Made by a program: the position numbers and the translations under genes. The notes below the pieces were generated by a model that was given only the letters and a program-made list of their open reading frames with translations, did not search any database and was not told where the DNA came from. A stretch of DNA of 64,000 nt from Branchiostoma floridae (lineage: Eukaryota > Chordata > Leptocardii > Amphioxiformes > Branchiostomatidae), in NCBI RefSeq assembly GCF_000003815.2, contig NC_049992.1, forward strand, positions 18,710,396-18,774,395. Reading direction: 5' to 3'. Position 1 is the stretch's first letter. Each line of letters opens with the position of its first letter. Below, one piece after another: positions 40,601 to 46,412 of the stretch.

Positions 40601-43600
40601 CAAACAAACAAACAAACAAACAAACAAAATGAATTATATAAGAAACCTTGAGTCAGAAATGAAAAGAAATACAACGTAGGTCGACAGGATGTACATATAA
40701 ATGATAAATGATAAATCTAAAACTTGCCATATAAACGCTAATGCACAGGAAAGCTTGTATTACTCTCCGAGGTACTGAAACGATGGGGGCTATTGTGCTT
40801 AGCATTCCTAACGTTACCTCCACTGTTATCTCTTCTGCACCTTCTAGACAGACTCATCTTTTATCACCTGTGAATTTTACGTATATTTACACTCTGCATA
40901 TACTATGTTCCAGTGTGTCCTGTAGTTTTTTCAGTTATGTGCCAATAGAAGGGTAGCTGCGACGCACCTGTGTAAAGCTGATTGTGGATCTGAATCAAAT
41001 CAAAACCATCTAAACTATCCAATGAAAATGACTGTAGTGATAAACGGTCAACTATTCGGCAATGACAGCAAGCATCGACCTTTGCTACACGCGCTGATGA
41101 CCCTTGCTCACACCGTTACTGCAAAAAGGCGAAACTGCCCAGGCAGAGTGCCAAGGTTTAATAGCAGGAACTTCTGCTTATTACGCTCCACAGACACAAT
41201 CACAGCTGGCATCAGAGACGTCATGTCGACACCAAATATCTACCCTGAATGACAAATGGCATGATACGTCGATGTAGGTTAGACATCCAGGTAATAAGAT
41301 ACACCAAAAAGTAGTTAGTCAAGCAACTAGATATGGTTTTGGAAACGGTCAGACGTTTCGGATAGAATCCACTATCCTTCGTCAGTGACACTGAAGTGAT
41401 CTGGAAGAAACAGGTCTTTTATACTCTAACTATGAATGAAGACAATTTCAGATATCCAATAGGTAACGTTGTTAGACAATTCAGATAGAAGACAATTTGG
41501 ATTCCAAAGAAAACAAAGGTAAGGCAAAATCAAGCTGAAAACCAAATGGTATGATGCTATTTGGTTTGATTTATTTAGCAGTATAGAGAGAAATACAGCC
41601 AAGGCTACCTAACTAACAGGAGGAAATTATCGAATAATGCCAAAAGGATACTTGGCACATACGTCTAAACTACGGTCAACTTAGGGCGCGGTCACATAGG
41701 TCGTCTGATAGTCGTACGTTCGCTAACTTCGGGAATTTTGGAGGATAAAAATTCACGTCTCCTGCAAAGTTGAACTGTCGTGGTGCGTTTTGGATCCACG
41801 TGGCCTGCTTGAGAATCCTATGGCATAAAACTCGCACGAAATTTGTGAGCGCGACTATATGTAACAGTGTGATTTTGAAGTCTTTCTGTAATCATTGCTC
41901 GTACCTAACACATTTGTAATAACGCCGTTCACCCTTGCTAACCTCCATTACATTCAGAGTCGACACCTTTAGATCTTACATCCCATGCCCCCGACAGCGG
42001 TGACCTTTCGATCCTAGGGTCACTCGCAGTTGGACTGGACGCTTTGTATTTCTGATGAGGAATCGTCTGAGCGCTCATGCGAGGTATTAGAATTTCTGTT
42101 GGATTATGTTGGACGTTTCTGACTAATATTGGGCTTAGGAAGATACTTAGCATGACAGGGGACATAAGGCTTGGTGTGAGTCGGCGCATGGTTGTCCTAA
42201 GTTCGCAAACAGGGGGCATTCTCGGAATAGGCATACAGTACTTTTTGGGGCGCGGTCACAGAGATCGCACGATCGTCGTACGATCGCTAACTTCCGGCAT
42301 TTTGGTGGACAATCATGTACGTCTCCTGCAAAGTTCAACTAGCTTGCTACACAAAATTCTGTTTTGAAACCATGTCGGTGGTTGCCACAGCCTGTTTGAA
42401 AATCCTATGGCATCAAAATCGTATGGCCATCGCACGATCTATGTGACCGTGCTCTAACGTACAGAATTCAAATGTCTTGTTTCCTGATAGGATGTCTCAT
42501 ATACAGAGTCATGTCGGTTTTTTTTCGGTCAAATTCTAATCAAAATTCTACAACAAACTCCTAAGAGTACCTTTAGAAAATATGACCACGTCGATACGAC
42601 GAAAATGCTGTAAAAAAGGACACATATCTATCGTAATCATATGATTTGTAAAGATTGAACATCGATGCCTCGGTACAAAAGGGGGTCAAGTATTTGACAT
42701 TACAGAGTTGATGGACGTGTCAAATGCTTTCTAAAACGATACTCATTTGTCACAACAATTTGACTTTCTTTATCTATAAGCAAATCAAAATCGCTACTTT
42801 AGCCATTGTTGCGCACACTGTATTTTGTCATAACATCATAATCATATATATTCAAGGCACATTTCTTTTTCAAAGATGTGAAAAACATCGCAATATTACG
42901 ACCAGCTGTGACTAAGTAGCATAATATCGATCTTGTGTACTGTGAAACGATTTCATGTAATGCGACACGATATAATGCACTACGTGGATTATATATGGCT
43001 AGTGTCCAATTCAATAAGATTAAGAATTCATCCCAATAAAGATATTGCAACGATCATGTAATAGGCTTCGTGTCATAGTATACGGTAACTGTTTTGTATG
43101 TTATTAAGCTTATTTATGCCGTTATACAAAAAAAAAACGTTTCTATTTTTTGTACTTTGTTTACAATCCAACCGATTAATCATAACAGTACAAATCAAAG
43201 ACTTGTATACAAGAATAACGTAACTGATAACCAAAAATTCATCTAACCATAACAATACCAAACAGAAAGTCAAGAGTAATATAACTTAGATTCTTGAATC
43301 TCAAACATAAAAATAGTCATAACTGAAACTAAAACACAACAATATTACCTGTATACATGTATTGTCTATGGTACTTAGTTTACGAAATAGATTCGGTATT
43401 TCGGGAAACCGGTGGTGTTTATTTGCTTTGAAGCTACAGTTTTCATTCAACGCCTCCCACAATTCAAGGAGGCAATTATGTTTCAATCGTTGTTTTTATA
43501 TTTGCCAACGTTACTATTATTTTACTGTCTATGCTTCTTTGTTTACGAAATGGATTTGGTATTTTTGGCAAGTCCTTGGTATTTATTTGAAGCTACAGTT

Positions 43601-45560
43601 TTCCTTTCAAGGACTCCCACAATCCACGGAGGAAATTATGTCTCAATGGGTTTTTTATTTGCCAACTTTACTATTATTTGTACTGCATGGCTATGCTTCT
43701 TTGTTTACGAAATGGATTTGGTATTTTTGGCGAGTCCTTGGTACTGATTTGAAGATACAGTTTTCCTTTCAAGGACTCCCACAATTCAAGGAGGAAATTA
43801 TGTTTCAATGGGTTTTTTACTTGCAACGTTACTATTATTCTACTGGCTATGCTTCTGTCTTTCGTGCTGATTTGAAGCTACAGTTTTCCATTCAAGGACT
43901 CCCACAATTCACGGAGAAAATTATGTTTCAATGGGGTTTTTTACTTGCAACGTTACTATTATTTTACTGGCTATGCTTCTTTGTTGACGAAATGGATTAT
44001 TTCGGAACGCCGGTGGTGTTGATTGGAAGCTACAGTATCCTTTCAGGGCCTCCCACAATTCGCGGAGGAAGTTATGTTTCAATCGTTTTTTTTTTCTATT
44101 TGCCAACGTTACTATTATTTGTACTGTCTATGTTTCTGTGTTTACGAAATATATTCGGTATTTAGGTGAGCGGCGGTGTTGATATGAAGCTACAGTTTCC
44201 TTTCAAGGCCTCCCACAATTCACGGAGGAAATTATGTTTCAATCCTTTTTTAGTTGCCAATGCACGGCGCTGCGTTTGTGGAACGACCTAGAAAACCAAT
44301 ATGCGTGAACTGCACGGTGTTGTAGTTGTCAGGTAAATAGGACAGTAGTAACTGGTTATGTATTTTTCCCGAGGCGATCGCAAAATGCTTGCCAAATAAT
44401 TTTCAGAAATTTTGCAATAGCATCTTTAATATCATAAAAGAAGCGACGTATTAATGGAAATTACCAAAATGTCTCCGAGCTTTTCACAATCTACCGATTA
44501 ACAATATTTCATCTCCTTGCTTAGATATTCCAAGCCGTTTATCCACCGAAAAATCGGACAATTTATCTCCCACTGCATGCAGAAAAGAACTCGAGCTCTA
44601 CAAATACCGTGAAAAATACATTTTAGATAGTCATCATTTTTCGCGTTAAAGATATTGATATATTTATTGCATTTCCCTTCTCTTCTAACATGCTGTATGA
44701 CTGTTTTGTTTTATTTCTAACTGATTAGAAATGGTAAACTTGAATACGCACAGTAAGGATTCTCTTATGCAACAGGTATGAAGTAGTGACAGGAGTAAAA
44801 ATAGCAAGCTTCAAGGCAAAAAGTACAGTGACTTTTGTATGGTGAGCCATAAAAATTTCGCGGAGTCAAGTGCAAAGGATCGTGCTACCTGGAGGCTTCT
44901 TACAGAGCGGACCAAGGGGCCAGTCCCTGGCCTAAGCACATAGAAGAAGAAGATCTTAAAATTCTACAACTTAAACAATATAGGGTGATAAAATTCTACT
45001 AAGATATTAGCACTCACCTGTGGCAGCTTGAAGAGGCGGAGGAGGTTGGCGACTTGGATGGAGACGACGCTCGAGGCTCCGCCGATCACACCGACGATGG
45101 GGTGCCGCTCCTTCACCACGGGGGACGACCCGTCCACACACACGTACTCCGAGTCACCGGTGTCCGTCATGGCCCCTTTGATGAACTCTACCGCCTGTCC
45201 TAGGGCATACGCGTCCGAATCGCAACTGTCCAGGATCCGAGCTCCTATAGTGATGTTGGGAAGAAACGTCGCGTTCTGATTGATCTTGTCAAGAGTGAAG
45301 AGTAACATTTCGAGCGGCTGGATCCCCTCTTGTTCTATGATGGGCCCGCATGTGTGTACGTCCGAGCGGGAGTGTACGGGAAACAGGGCCCCGAGGATCA
45401 CGTCTCCGTCGACTCGTGCCACGCGTTTTCTCGGCCACACATCCGTCTTCTTCCCGCCTACAGTTCTGACACCTCCCGGTGATGTATCGGGCTCGTTCCT
45501 CAAGGCCAACATCATGAAGCACAGCAGTGCTGCCCTCCGATATTGCCACACAAAGTCCAT
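7157..45560 (-). CDS. Metabotropic glutamate receptor-like class C GPCR, whole gene (5 coding exons)
   Basis: Join of 45560-45018, 11037-10722, 10230-9697, 9279-8059 and 7320-7157. Each junction has GT-AG signals and the phases agree (0, 1, 1, 1), giving 2778 nt or 925 residues plus stop, the usual size of the family. Domain order: signal peptide (about 1-25), Venus-flytrap ligand domain (about 50-480), nine-cysteine domain (533-586), seven membrane segments (about 597-845), and a short C-terminal tail. The family are dimeric plasma-membrane receptors coupled to G proteins, normally for glutamate. Alpha-amino-acid contacts are kept (Ser164, Thr187, Asp207, Tyr235, Asp319), but the positions of mGluR1 Arg78 and Lys409 are Pro82 and Leu413. 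Subgroup and ligand are therefore open; I give no symbol. Several N-glycosylation sites are present (NAT, NIT, NWT, NMT, NVS). The start is the ATG at 45560 (purine at -3, G at +4); an upstream GTG in frame is not a likely start in an animal gene. Confidence 0.93.
7321..8058 (-). other. Intron 4 of the mGluR-like gene
   Basis: 738 bp with GT-AG ends, AT-rich, no repeat recognised. Introns 2 (10231-10721) and 3 (9280-9696) are also short, in contrast with the 34-kb intron 1. Confidence 0.7.
8059..9279 (-). CDS. mGluR-like exon 4: cysteine-rich domain and seven membrane segments
   Basis: Encodes residues 465-871. It opens with the strand NGDGPPRYTIMNFQ, then a nine-cysteine domain with the typical CSAPCPPG, CCWSC and CTECPLG motifs (533-586). 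Seven hydrophobic segments run from about 597 to 845 and end RVYIILFHPEEN, the standard end of the mGluR bundle. The sixth segment keeps WLAFVPIYF. The acceptor is a pyrimidine tract ending CTGAAG|GT. The exon is open to an in-frame TAG at 8054, but the sequence around it, GGAG|GTTAGT, is a good donor, and splicing to 7320 keeps the frame. A shorter unspliced form ending ENGG at 8054 is possible if this intron is retained. Confidence 0.95.
9365..9485. repeat. Intronic repeat shared with 18035-18130
   Basis: Both stretches share TTCTTCAGCTCTG, then a TGACCTGGGAGTCAA-like phrase, then ACAGGTC and GTGACAC before GGATG. One copy is in intron 3 and the other in intron 1, in the same direction. No protein sense was found, so the family is unknown. 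Confidence 0.65.
9697..10230 (-). CDS. mGluR-like exon 3: remainder of ligand domain
   Basis: Encodes residues 287-464. Key motifs are FIWIGSDGWGGR (Asp319 matches mGluR1 Asp318), EGAITVQP, NPWFKEAWESHFEC, AFAHALKDMH and LCSNMTTISG. The acceptor is CAACAG|CC and the donor GAAG|GTAAAA, both consistent in phase with the neighbours. In the helix that normally reads SK followed by FV, this protein reads NSLLQLV, so the residue matching mGluR1 Lys409 is Leu413. That lysine holds the glutamate side-chain carboxylate in known receptors. The arginine matching Arg323 is kept (Arg324). Confidence 0.95.
10722..11037 (-). CDS. mGluR-like exon 2: hinge and second lobe of ligand domain
   Basis: Encodes residues 182-286 plus one base of the next codon. 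It starts VSYWSTSPDLSNKDRFDYFF and contains the family motifs QARAMVEILKAFNWTY, the ligand-contact tyrosine in SNYG, and GICIA. The acceptor is a pyrimidine-rich stretch ending TTTCAG|GTC, and the donor is AAAG|GTGGGT (phase 1). Thr187 and Asp207, which bind the amino group in mGluR1 (Thr188, Asp208), are present. The first 37 bases of this exon, with its acceptor, are repeated upstream in intron 1 (see the 84-bp tandem copies at 11085-11260). Confidence 0.95.
11001..11290. repeat. 84-bp tandem duplication of the exon 2 acceptor region
   Basis: Copies start at 11001, 11085, 11169 and 11261 (84, 84, 92 bp, then a partial). Each full copy begins TGTTACTGAGGTCTGGAC on the plus strand. Copy 1 spans the true start of exon 2 (coding for VSYWSTSPDLSN) and the flanking intron. 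Copies 2 and 3 lie in intron 1; copy 2 keeps an AG acceptor followed by the same VSYWSTSPDLSN coding sense, then runs into a stop. Confidence 0.9.
11779..12737. mobile_element. piggyBac-like non-autonomous element, copy 1
   Basis: Ends CCCTCAAACCACCGTATGGG and the complement, followed by GGGGTCAAAACTGACCCC palindromes, a style typical of piggyBac termini. The right flank is TTAA (12738-12741), the piggyBac target; the left flank has decayed to ATAA. About 960 bp with no transposase. The interior (a CATCTTGGATTTTGAC motif and GACGTCAT pieces) matches the element at 51398-52369 in the reverse direction. Confidence 0.85.
12742..13429. other. Intron sequence, nothing recognised
   Basis: No repeat or exon recognised. 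The small frame at 12959-13147 has no recognisable domain. Confidence 0.4.
13430..13825. repeat. GATA and GA microsatellite
   Basis: A GATA run (about 13478-13502) is followed by about 300 bp of interrupted GA with ACACAC islands. The long Leu-Ser frames on the minus strand here come from the repeat. Confidence 0.95.
14285..14605 (+). mobile_element. Retroposon (SINE-like) 3' part, copy 1
   Basis: The sequence runs through GACGTTAAATGGAGGTCCC, GCACGTTAAAGAACCC and GAGTAGTCGGCCCACC to an AATAAC-rich tail. An inverted partner is at 31990-32290. The tail and truncated 5' side point to copying by a LINE. A 25-bp palindrome, GCAAGGACGT and its mirror, lies just upstream at about 14207-14231. Confidence 0.75.
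14606..16335. other. Intron sequence with weak CGTACGAC repeats
   Basis: No gene seen. Between about 15525 and 15770 the phrase TCGTACGACA recurs three times, each followed by TGTG or TGGCTGTG, as decayed direct repeats with a spacing of about 95-105 bp. Confidence 0.45.
16336..16541. mobile_element. TTCGCGG-family MITE, copy 3
   Basis: 206 bp with ends TACTGTAAATGCA and TGCATTTACAGTA. The interior has a short deletion relative to copies 1, 2 and 4. Confidence 0.85.
16542..19105. other. Intron sequence, no gene
   Basis: AT-rich. It contains the partner of the 9365 repeat (18035-18130) and a solo MITE tip with GAGGATGTCATCCATAAAAT near 17857. Nothing else recognised. Confidence 0.4.
19106..19135. 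repeat. Short GT microsatellite
   Basis: A GT run of about 20 bases. Confidence 0.8.
20181..20351. mobile_element. TGCAATTAA-family MITE, copy 2
   Basis: It shares AAGCTAGTTAATTGCA, ACCGCACACTTCTGTT and CCCAAATCCCAAAATAG with the complement of 5479-5650 and with 35481-35660. Confidence 0.7.
20352..23090. other. Intron sequence, no gene; small duplication near 22.3 kb
   Basis: No exon recognised. Two related stretches near 22270 and 22385 share a CGCTGATCAAAG or CACTGATCAAAG phrase, a CAAAGAGACAAAG or CAAAGACAAGG phrase, and TAAACTTTG, a decayed tandem copy about 110 bp apart. Confidence 0.4.
23091..23756. repeat. CACT microsatellite, about 660 bp
   Basis: A nearly pure run of CACT units with interrupted CT and CGCT parts. 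It keeps a 240-residue Leu-Thr-His-Ser frame open, which is an artefact of the 4-base repeat. Confidence 0.97.
23815..23895. repeat. Interspersed repeat fragment (GGCTGTATTTCTCTC)
   Basis: The stretch GTAGCCCTGGCTGTATTTCT, with a following AATCAAATCAAA, recurs in inverted form at about 41565-41630 (AGAGAAATACAGCCAAGGCT). It looks like the end of a dispersed retroposon. Confidence 0.6.
24361..24853. repeat. 170-bp tandem repeat, three copies
   Basis: Copies start at 24361, 24531 and 24701, each with CTTTGATCAAAG, TTCGAATTAACAT and ending AGCAATCATTGCAATAATTT. The third lacks about 20 bases. Copies 2 and 3 are closer to each other than to copy 1. Confidence 0.88.
24854..25450. other. Intron sequence, nothing recognised
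   Basis: AT-rich, with a small ATCCAGTTAAATCCAGT duplication near 25370. Confidence 0.4.
25451..25675. mobile_element. TTCACCTTTATCCG-family foldback MITE, copy 3
   Basis: 225 bp with ends TAACGCTACTTCACC and GGTGAACTATCGTTA. Confidence 0.8.
26545..26685. mobile_element. Foldback fragment related to a Penelope-type element
   Basis: Two arms of about 45 bp (AGATACGCCAAAAAGCAGTT and its mirror AGTGATTCCTTTTTGGCGTA) face each other across a 25-bp spacer. The left arm, with CATCCAGGTAATAAGATAC, is also found at 41280-41340, where it runs into a CAGACGTTTCGGATAG motif. Confidence 0.5.
27020..27735. mobile_element. Foldback element with GAGTCCATTCCAAG ends
   Basis: GAGTCCATTCCAAGTCACC near 27026 is mirrored by CTTGGAATGGACTC near 27720, followed on each side by a GCGGGTTTTT or GCGGATGTTT match. 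The interior is AT-rich, with TGGTAGAAAA repeats near 27480. The 115-residue minus-strand frame that overlaps it has no known domain. Confidence 0.6.
27736..28819. other. Intron sequence, nothing recognised
   Basis: Includes several decayed TAACTAGTCCC or TAACTATTCC phrases (28090-28450), perhaps an old short tandem repeat. Confidence 0.35.
28820..29252. mobile_element. Outer foldback element split by a nested MITE
   Basis: Outer arms 28826-28905 and 29158-29250 mirror each other (ACCTGTCAAAAAACACTT, GAGGATG, CAATGGAAAATGGGAA). Between them sits a second element (28904-29157) that also exists alone at 31217-31475. Confidence 0.8.
28904..29157 (+). mobile_element. TATCTCACTGCACTTGG-family MITE, copy 1 (nested)
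   Basis: Shares TCTCACTGCACTTGGAGCA, GGGGTTCGAAAGATTAC and AAATCGGCGAAAATA with the copy at 31217-31475. Ends AAGGTGATATCTCACT and AGTGAGGTACAGCCTT are imperfect inverted repeats. Confidence 0.8.
29542..29884. mobile_element. MITE with CTAGACACGGTTTTTCCCG ends
   Basis: Left end CTAGACACGGTTTTTCCCGA and right end TCGGTAAAAACTGTGTATAG are inverted repeats. The 343-bp interior is GC-rich, with AGCAGGGGTCCCCGA-type repeats. Confidence 0.75.
29885..30730. other. Intron sequence, nothing recognised
   Basis: AT-rich. A 10-base C run lies near 29973. Confidence 0.4.
30731..30941. mobile_element. TTCGCGG-family MITE, copy 4
   Basis: 211 bp, ends TACTGTAAATACA and TGCATTTACAGTA, same orientation as the other three copies. 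Confidence 0.85.
31217..31475 (+). mobile_element. TATCTCACTGCACTTGG-family MITE, copy 2
   Basis: Same element as 28904-29157, in the same direction. It ends GGGAGATATTAAC against GTTAACGTGGTATCTC at the left. Confidence 0.78.
31640..31731. repeat. Perfect 46-bp tandem duplication
   Basis: GGCAAAAACGCAGGGGCTTT through CAACAATGC occurs twice with no difference (31640-31685 and 31686-31731), so it is recent or under correction. Confidence 0.95.
31985..32290 (-). mobile_element. Retroposon (SINE-like) 3' part, copy 2
   Basis: Reverse-direction partner of 14285-14605, with GGGCCGACTACTCACTC, GGGTTCTTTAACGTGC and GGGACCTCCATTTAACGTC. An AAT-type tail is at its 31985 end, consistent with LINE-mediated insertion. 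Confidence 0.78.
32886..35255. repeat. Satellite-like tandem array, about 165-bp unit, about 15 copies
   Basis: Each unit has AAATCCCTTTG, CATGTATAGCAGATATATG, TTCACACTATACCTTAAATC, GCCATCC, ATAGAATGACAGGTTCAAAG and a run of GAGAAAAAA. Copies differ by short swaps (GGTGCGACATG against GATGCCCATG), with a truncated unit near 34860 and a run of C near 35109. No coding sense. Confidence 0.95.
35481..35660. mobile_element. TGCAATTAA-family MITE, copy 3
   Basis: Contains ATTACCGCACACTTCTGTTA, GGATAACTTCGCTTTGTTGC and AATATGCTGGCAAATGGG, as in copy 2. Confidence 0.72.
35661..36638. other. Intron sequence, nothing recognised
   Basis: AT-rich, no repeat or exon recognised. Confidence 0.4.
36639..37075. 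repeat. 85-bp tandem repeat, five copies, alternating types
   Basis: Units share AGATTG, TATGTTCGTGT, CTTATTGTAAGACG and a TTTATTAAATC end. Units 1 and 3 (TAGATTGCTTTTGGTATGTT) are nearly identical, while units 2, 4 and 5 are a second type, so the array grew partly by dimers of about 170 bp. Confidence 0.85.
37465..37618. repeat. CA and TA microsatellite
   Basis: About 105 bp of CA with CG interruptions, then about 40 bp of TA. Confidence 0.95.
38454..38649. mobile_element. Young foldback MITE with 8-bp target duplication
   Basis: 196 bp that is almost all inverted repeat. The arms start TACTCTCCAAGCAGAGGTTG and differ at only a few sites over about 60 bp, with CGGCCGG hairpins inside. ACAGCCTG flanks both ends (38446-38453 and 38650-38657). 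An 8-bp duplication fits the hAT superfamily, though others make 8-bp duplications too. Confidence 0.9.
38723..39007. mobile_element. Foldback MITE with long arms
   Basis: Arms of about 90 bp (38723-38812 and 38917-39007) mirror each other through CTTCTACACAGAGCCTCGC, AATGTACATTG and GGTTTCCACTT. The loop holds CTCTGATTGGCTGACAACTG, which recurs at about 57684. Confidence 0.8.
39429..39716 (-). CDS. Possible exon, function unknown (weak)
   Basis: A 96-residue frame starts after an acceptor-like TGTGCAG|GTC and reads VRETFYDGHFLQGVSLNDNH at its start. A possible donor, CAGCTG|GTGAGA, lies at 39594. The peptide looks more protein-like than the usual chance frames here, but I know no matching family. 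It lies within intron 1 on the same strand as the receptor. It could be chance, an unknown exon, or part of an old transposon. Confidence 0.2.
   Translation of the reverse strand, partial: VRETFYDGHFLQGVSLNDNHEWRASFTAKRYISMISICAEIMQLVRFEYQYFMADFLMIPEDGILKQVNKSPAVLFNCCKDSSSLQNRNAYTLPI
40085..40190 (-). pseudogene. Fragment of a retroelement C-terminal zinc finger
   Basis: The minus strand reads LTCGRLCRSRAGLVAHRRVH then a stop. The pattern CG-x-x-C-x-S-R-x-G-L-x-x-H-x-x-x-H is common at the C-terminus of some LINE reverse transcriptases. The rest of such a protein is not present upstream. Confidence 0.4.
40262..40628 (+). mobile_element. tRNA-derived SINE with CAAA tail
   Basis: The head has an A-box-like GTAGCATGGTGG and a B-box GGTTCGAATCC, the RNA polymerase III promoter of tRNA-derived SINEs. 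Next comes GTGCCTTTGGGAAAGGCACC, a body with GGAGGTGCCGTGT (a weak match to 14285 and 31985), and a tail of about seven CAAA units. Confidence 0.82.
41280..41465 (+). mobile_element. Penelope-type or related retroelement tail fragment
   Basis: CATCCAGGTAATAAGATACA is followed by AAGCAACTAGATATGG, CAGACGTTTCGGATAG and CCTTCGTCAGTGACAC. The CGAAACG or CGTTTCG motif near GATGAAGG or CTTCGTCAG is a familiar signature of these tails. A similar GACAACGAAACGTCAGCAGG occurs at about 50160. Confidence 0.45.
41694..41870. mobile_element. GGTCACATAGRTCG-family MITE, copy 1
   Basis: Shares GCGCGGTCACA, GTCGTACG, CGCTAACTTC, CGTCTCCTGCAAAGTT and ATCCTATGGCAT with the next copy at 42247. The right end is decayed. 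Confidence 0.7.
42247..42455. mobile_element. GGTCACATAGRTCG-family MITE, copy 2
   Basis: Inverted ends GGGCGCGGTCACAGAGATCG and CGATCTATGTGACCGTGCTC. It is a direct copy of 41694-41870, with about 375 bp of unrelated sequence between them. Confidence 0.78.
43345..44253. repeat. 160-bp tandem array, six copies, carrying a long open frame
   Basis: Units contain TTTACGAAATGGATTTGGTA, GAAGCTACAGTTTTCC, CTCCCACAATTCAAGGAGG and AACGTTACTATTATTT, spaced 155-165 bp apart except for one unit of about 120 bp. A 267-residue plus-strand frame (43362-44165) spans them but changes frame relative to the unit at each copy, so it is not a repeat protein. Confidence 0.88.
44254..45017. other. Start of intron 1 with a retroposon scrap
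   Basis: Mostly unique AT-rich sequence. At 44866-44955 a GC-rich patch (GGAGGCTTCTTACAGAGCGG, CAGTCCCTGGCCTAAGCAC) looks like a dispersed repeat end, about 60 bp downstream (in gene sense) of the exon 1 donor. Confidence 0.35.
45018..45560 (-). CDS. mGluR-like exon 1: signal peptide and N-terminal lobe of ligand domain
   Basis: Encodes residues 1-181. A hydrophobic stretch at about residues 9-20 after two arginines is a plausible signal peptide. Family motifs follow: GDVILGALFPVH, CGPIIEQEGIQ, LDKINQNATFLPNI, DSC, VGVIGGASS and SIQVANLLRLFKLPQ. The donor reads CAG|GTGAGT, phase 0, and the last residues LPQ join exon 2 VSYWSTS exactly as other mGluRs read across this point. The motif GIQR of mGluRs reads GIQP here, so the residue matching mGluR1 Arg78 is Pro82. 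The exon is GC-rich compared with its surroundings. Confidence 0.93.
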
Positions 45561-46080
45561 CTTCCTTGACACCTCTCTCTGTTCCTCGTAATGAGATTTG
45601 CAGTGAACTATAGGGCGTATTTTGCCTCCCTACTATTCACTTTTTAGCCGGATGGTACGATGTTGGATAAAATTCTAGAAATTAGAGCTCTGTTTTTCCT
45701 CTAGTCGTTTACACACCACAGCCTCTCTGGTTTCCGGCATGTTCACTGCAGAATGGGAACGGGCGCCCAGGTCTCGAAAAGTCTCACGTGACTTGAGGCT
45801 TACGTTGTCACCACTGGTGATGAACACGCGCGTCTTTCCATCCCAATCGACGTCATGACGTNNNNNNNNNNNNNNNNNNNNNNNNNNNNNNNNNNNNNNN
45901 NNNNNNNNNNNNNNNNNNNNNNNNNNNNNNNNNNNNNNNNNNNNNNNNNNNNNNNNNNNNNTCCCATCGACGTCATGACGTCACAACCAGCCGACGTCTG
46001 CTTCCCTACGTCGCACGCCACAGGAATGACGTTGTCTAACTCACCTGTTGGATAAGAAACGTGAACACCTGTTTATCTCT
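45561..46080 (-). promoter_or_regulatory. Putative 5' UTR and promoter of the mGluR-like gene, with CRE
   Basis: This lies directly upstream of the first coding exon. A full palindromic cAMP-response element (TGACGTCA) is at 45976-45983. A copy of its left half (CGTCATGACGT) ends at 45861, at the edge of the 100-N gap, so the gap may hide a second CRE. CREB binds such sites in many neuronal receptor genes; use here is inference. No clear TATA box was seen, and a further upstream non-coding exon cannot be excluded. Confidence 0.4.
45862..45961. other. Assembly gap (100 N)
   Basis: Exactly 100 Ns, a common placeholder for a gap of unknown size. The sequences on both sides are nearly the same 20-base motif ending in GACGTCATGACGT, so the gap probably replaces a tandem repeat that was not resolved, or a false join. 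Confidence 0.95.
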
Positions 46081-46317
46081 ACCTATGGTATAACGTTATG
46101 TAACAGACGAAGCATGAAGTGAATACAAAGTATGCTATTTTATGGACGGCATCGTTCGCTCAACGGGAGATTTTTACGAGCGGAAATTTTGTTACGCGCC
46201 ACTTCCTATGTATAACGTTACACATGCAAGGACTTACGAGGTTAACAGCGGTTGTATGTAGATTATTCTTGAACTGACTTGAATATTTCAAATGGAAATT
46301 TTTGCAATGTTGTCACC

Positions 46318-46412
46318 ATGTGTATATGTATGTTAATGTTAATGTTAATGTGTATGTGTATGTGCATGTGCATGTGCATGTGCATGTGCATGTGCATGTG
46401 TATGTGTACTTC
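46318..46412. repeat. ATGTGT and ATGTGC hexamer microsatellite
   Basis: ATGTTA, GTATGT and GTGCAT units in blocks, about 90 bp. Confidence 0.9.

Larger units (their letters stand above)
11038..45017 (-). other. Intron 1 of the mGluR-like gene (about 34 kb)
   Basis: GT-AG intron between LPQ and VSYWSTS codons. It is filled with MITEs, SINE pieces, satellites and microsatellites listed separately. No nested gene with convincing homology was found. Confidence 0.88.

Noticed and set aside
41938-42234. 98-residue minus-strand frame ending in a donor-like GGAGGTTAGC
   Set aside because: It lies between two copies of one MITE, has no known domain and no clear acceptor.
45028-45591. Plus-strand frames opposite receptor exon 1
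   Set aside because: GC-rich antisense of a real exon; no independent support.
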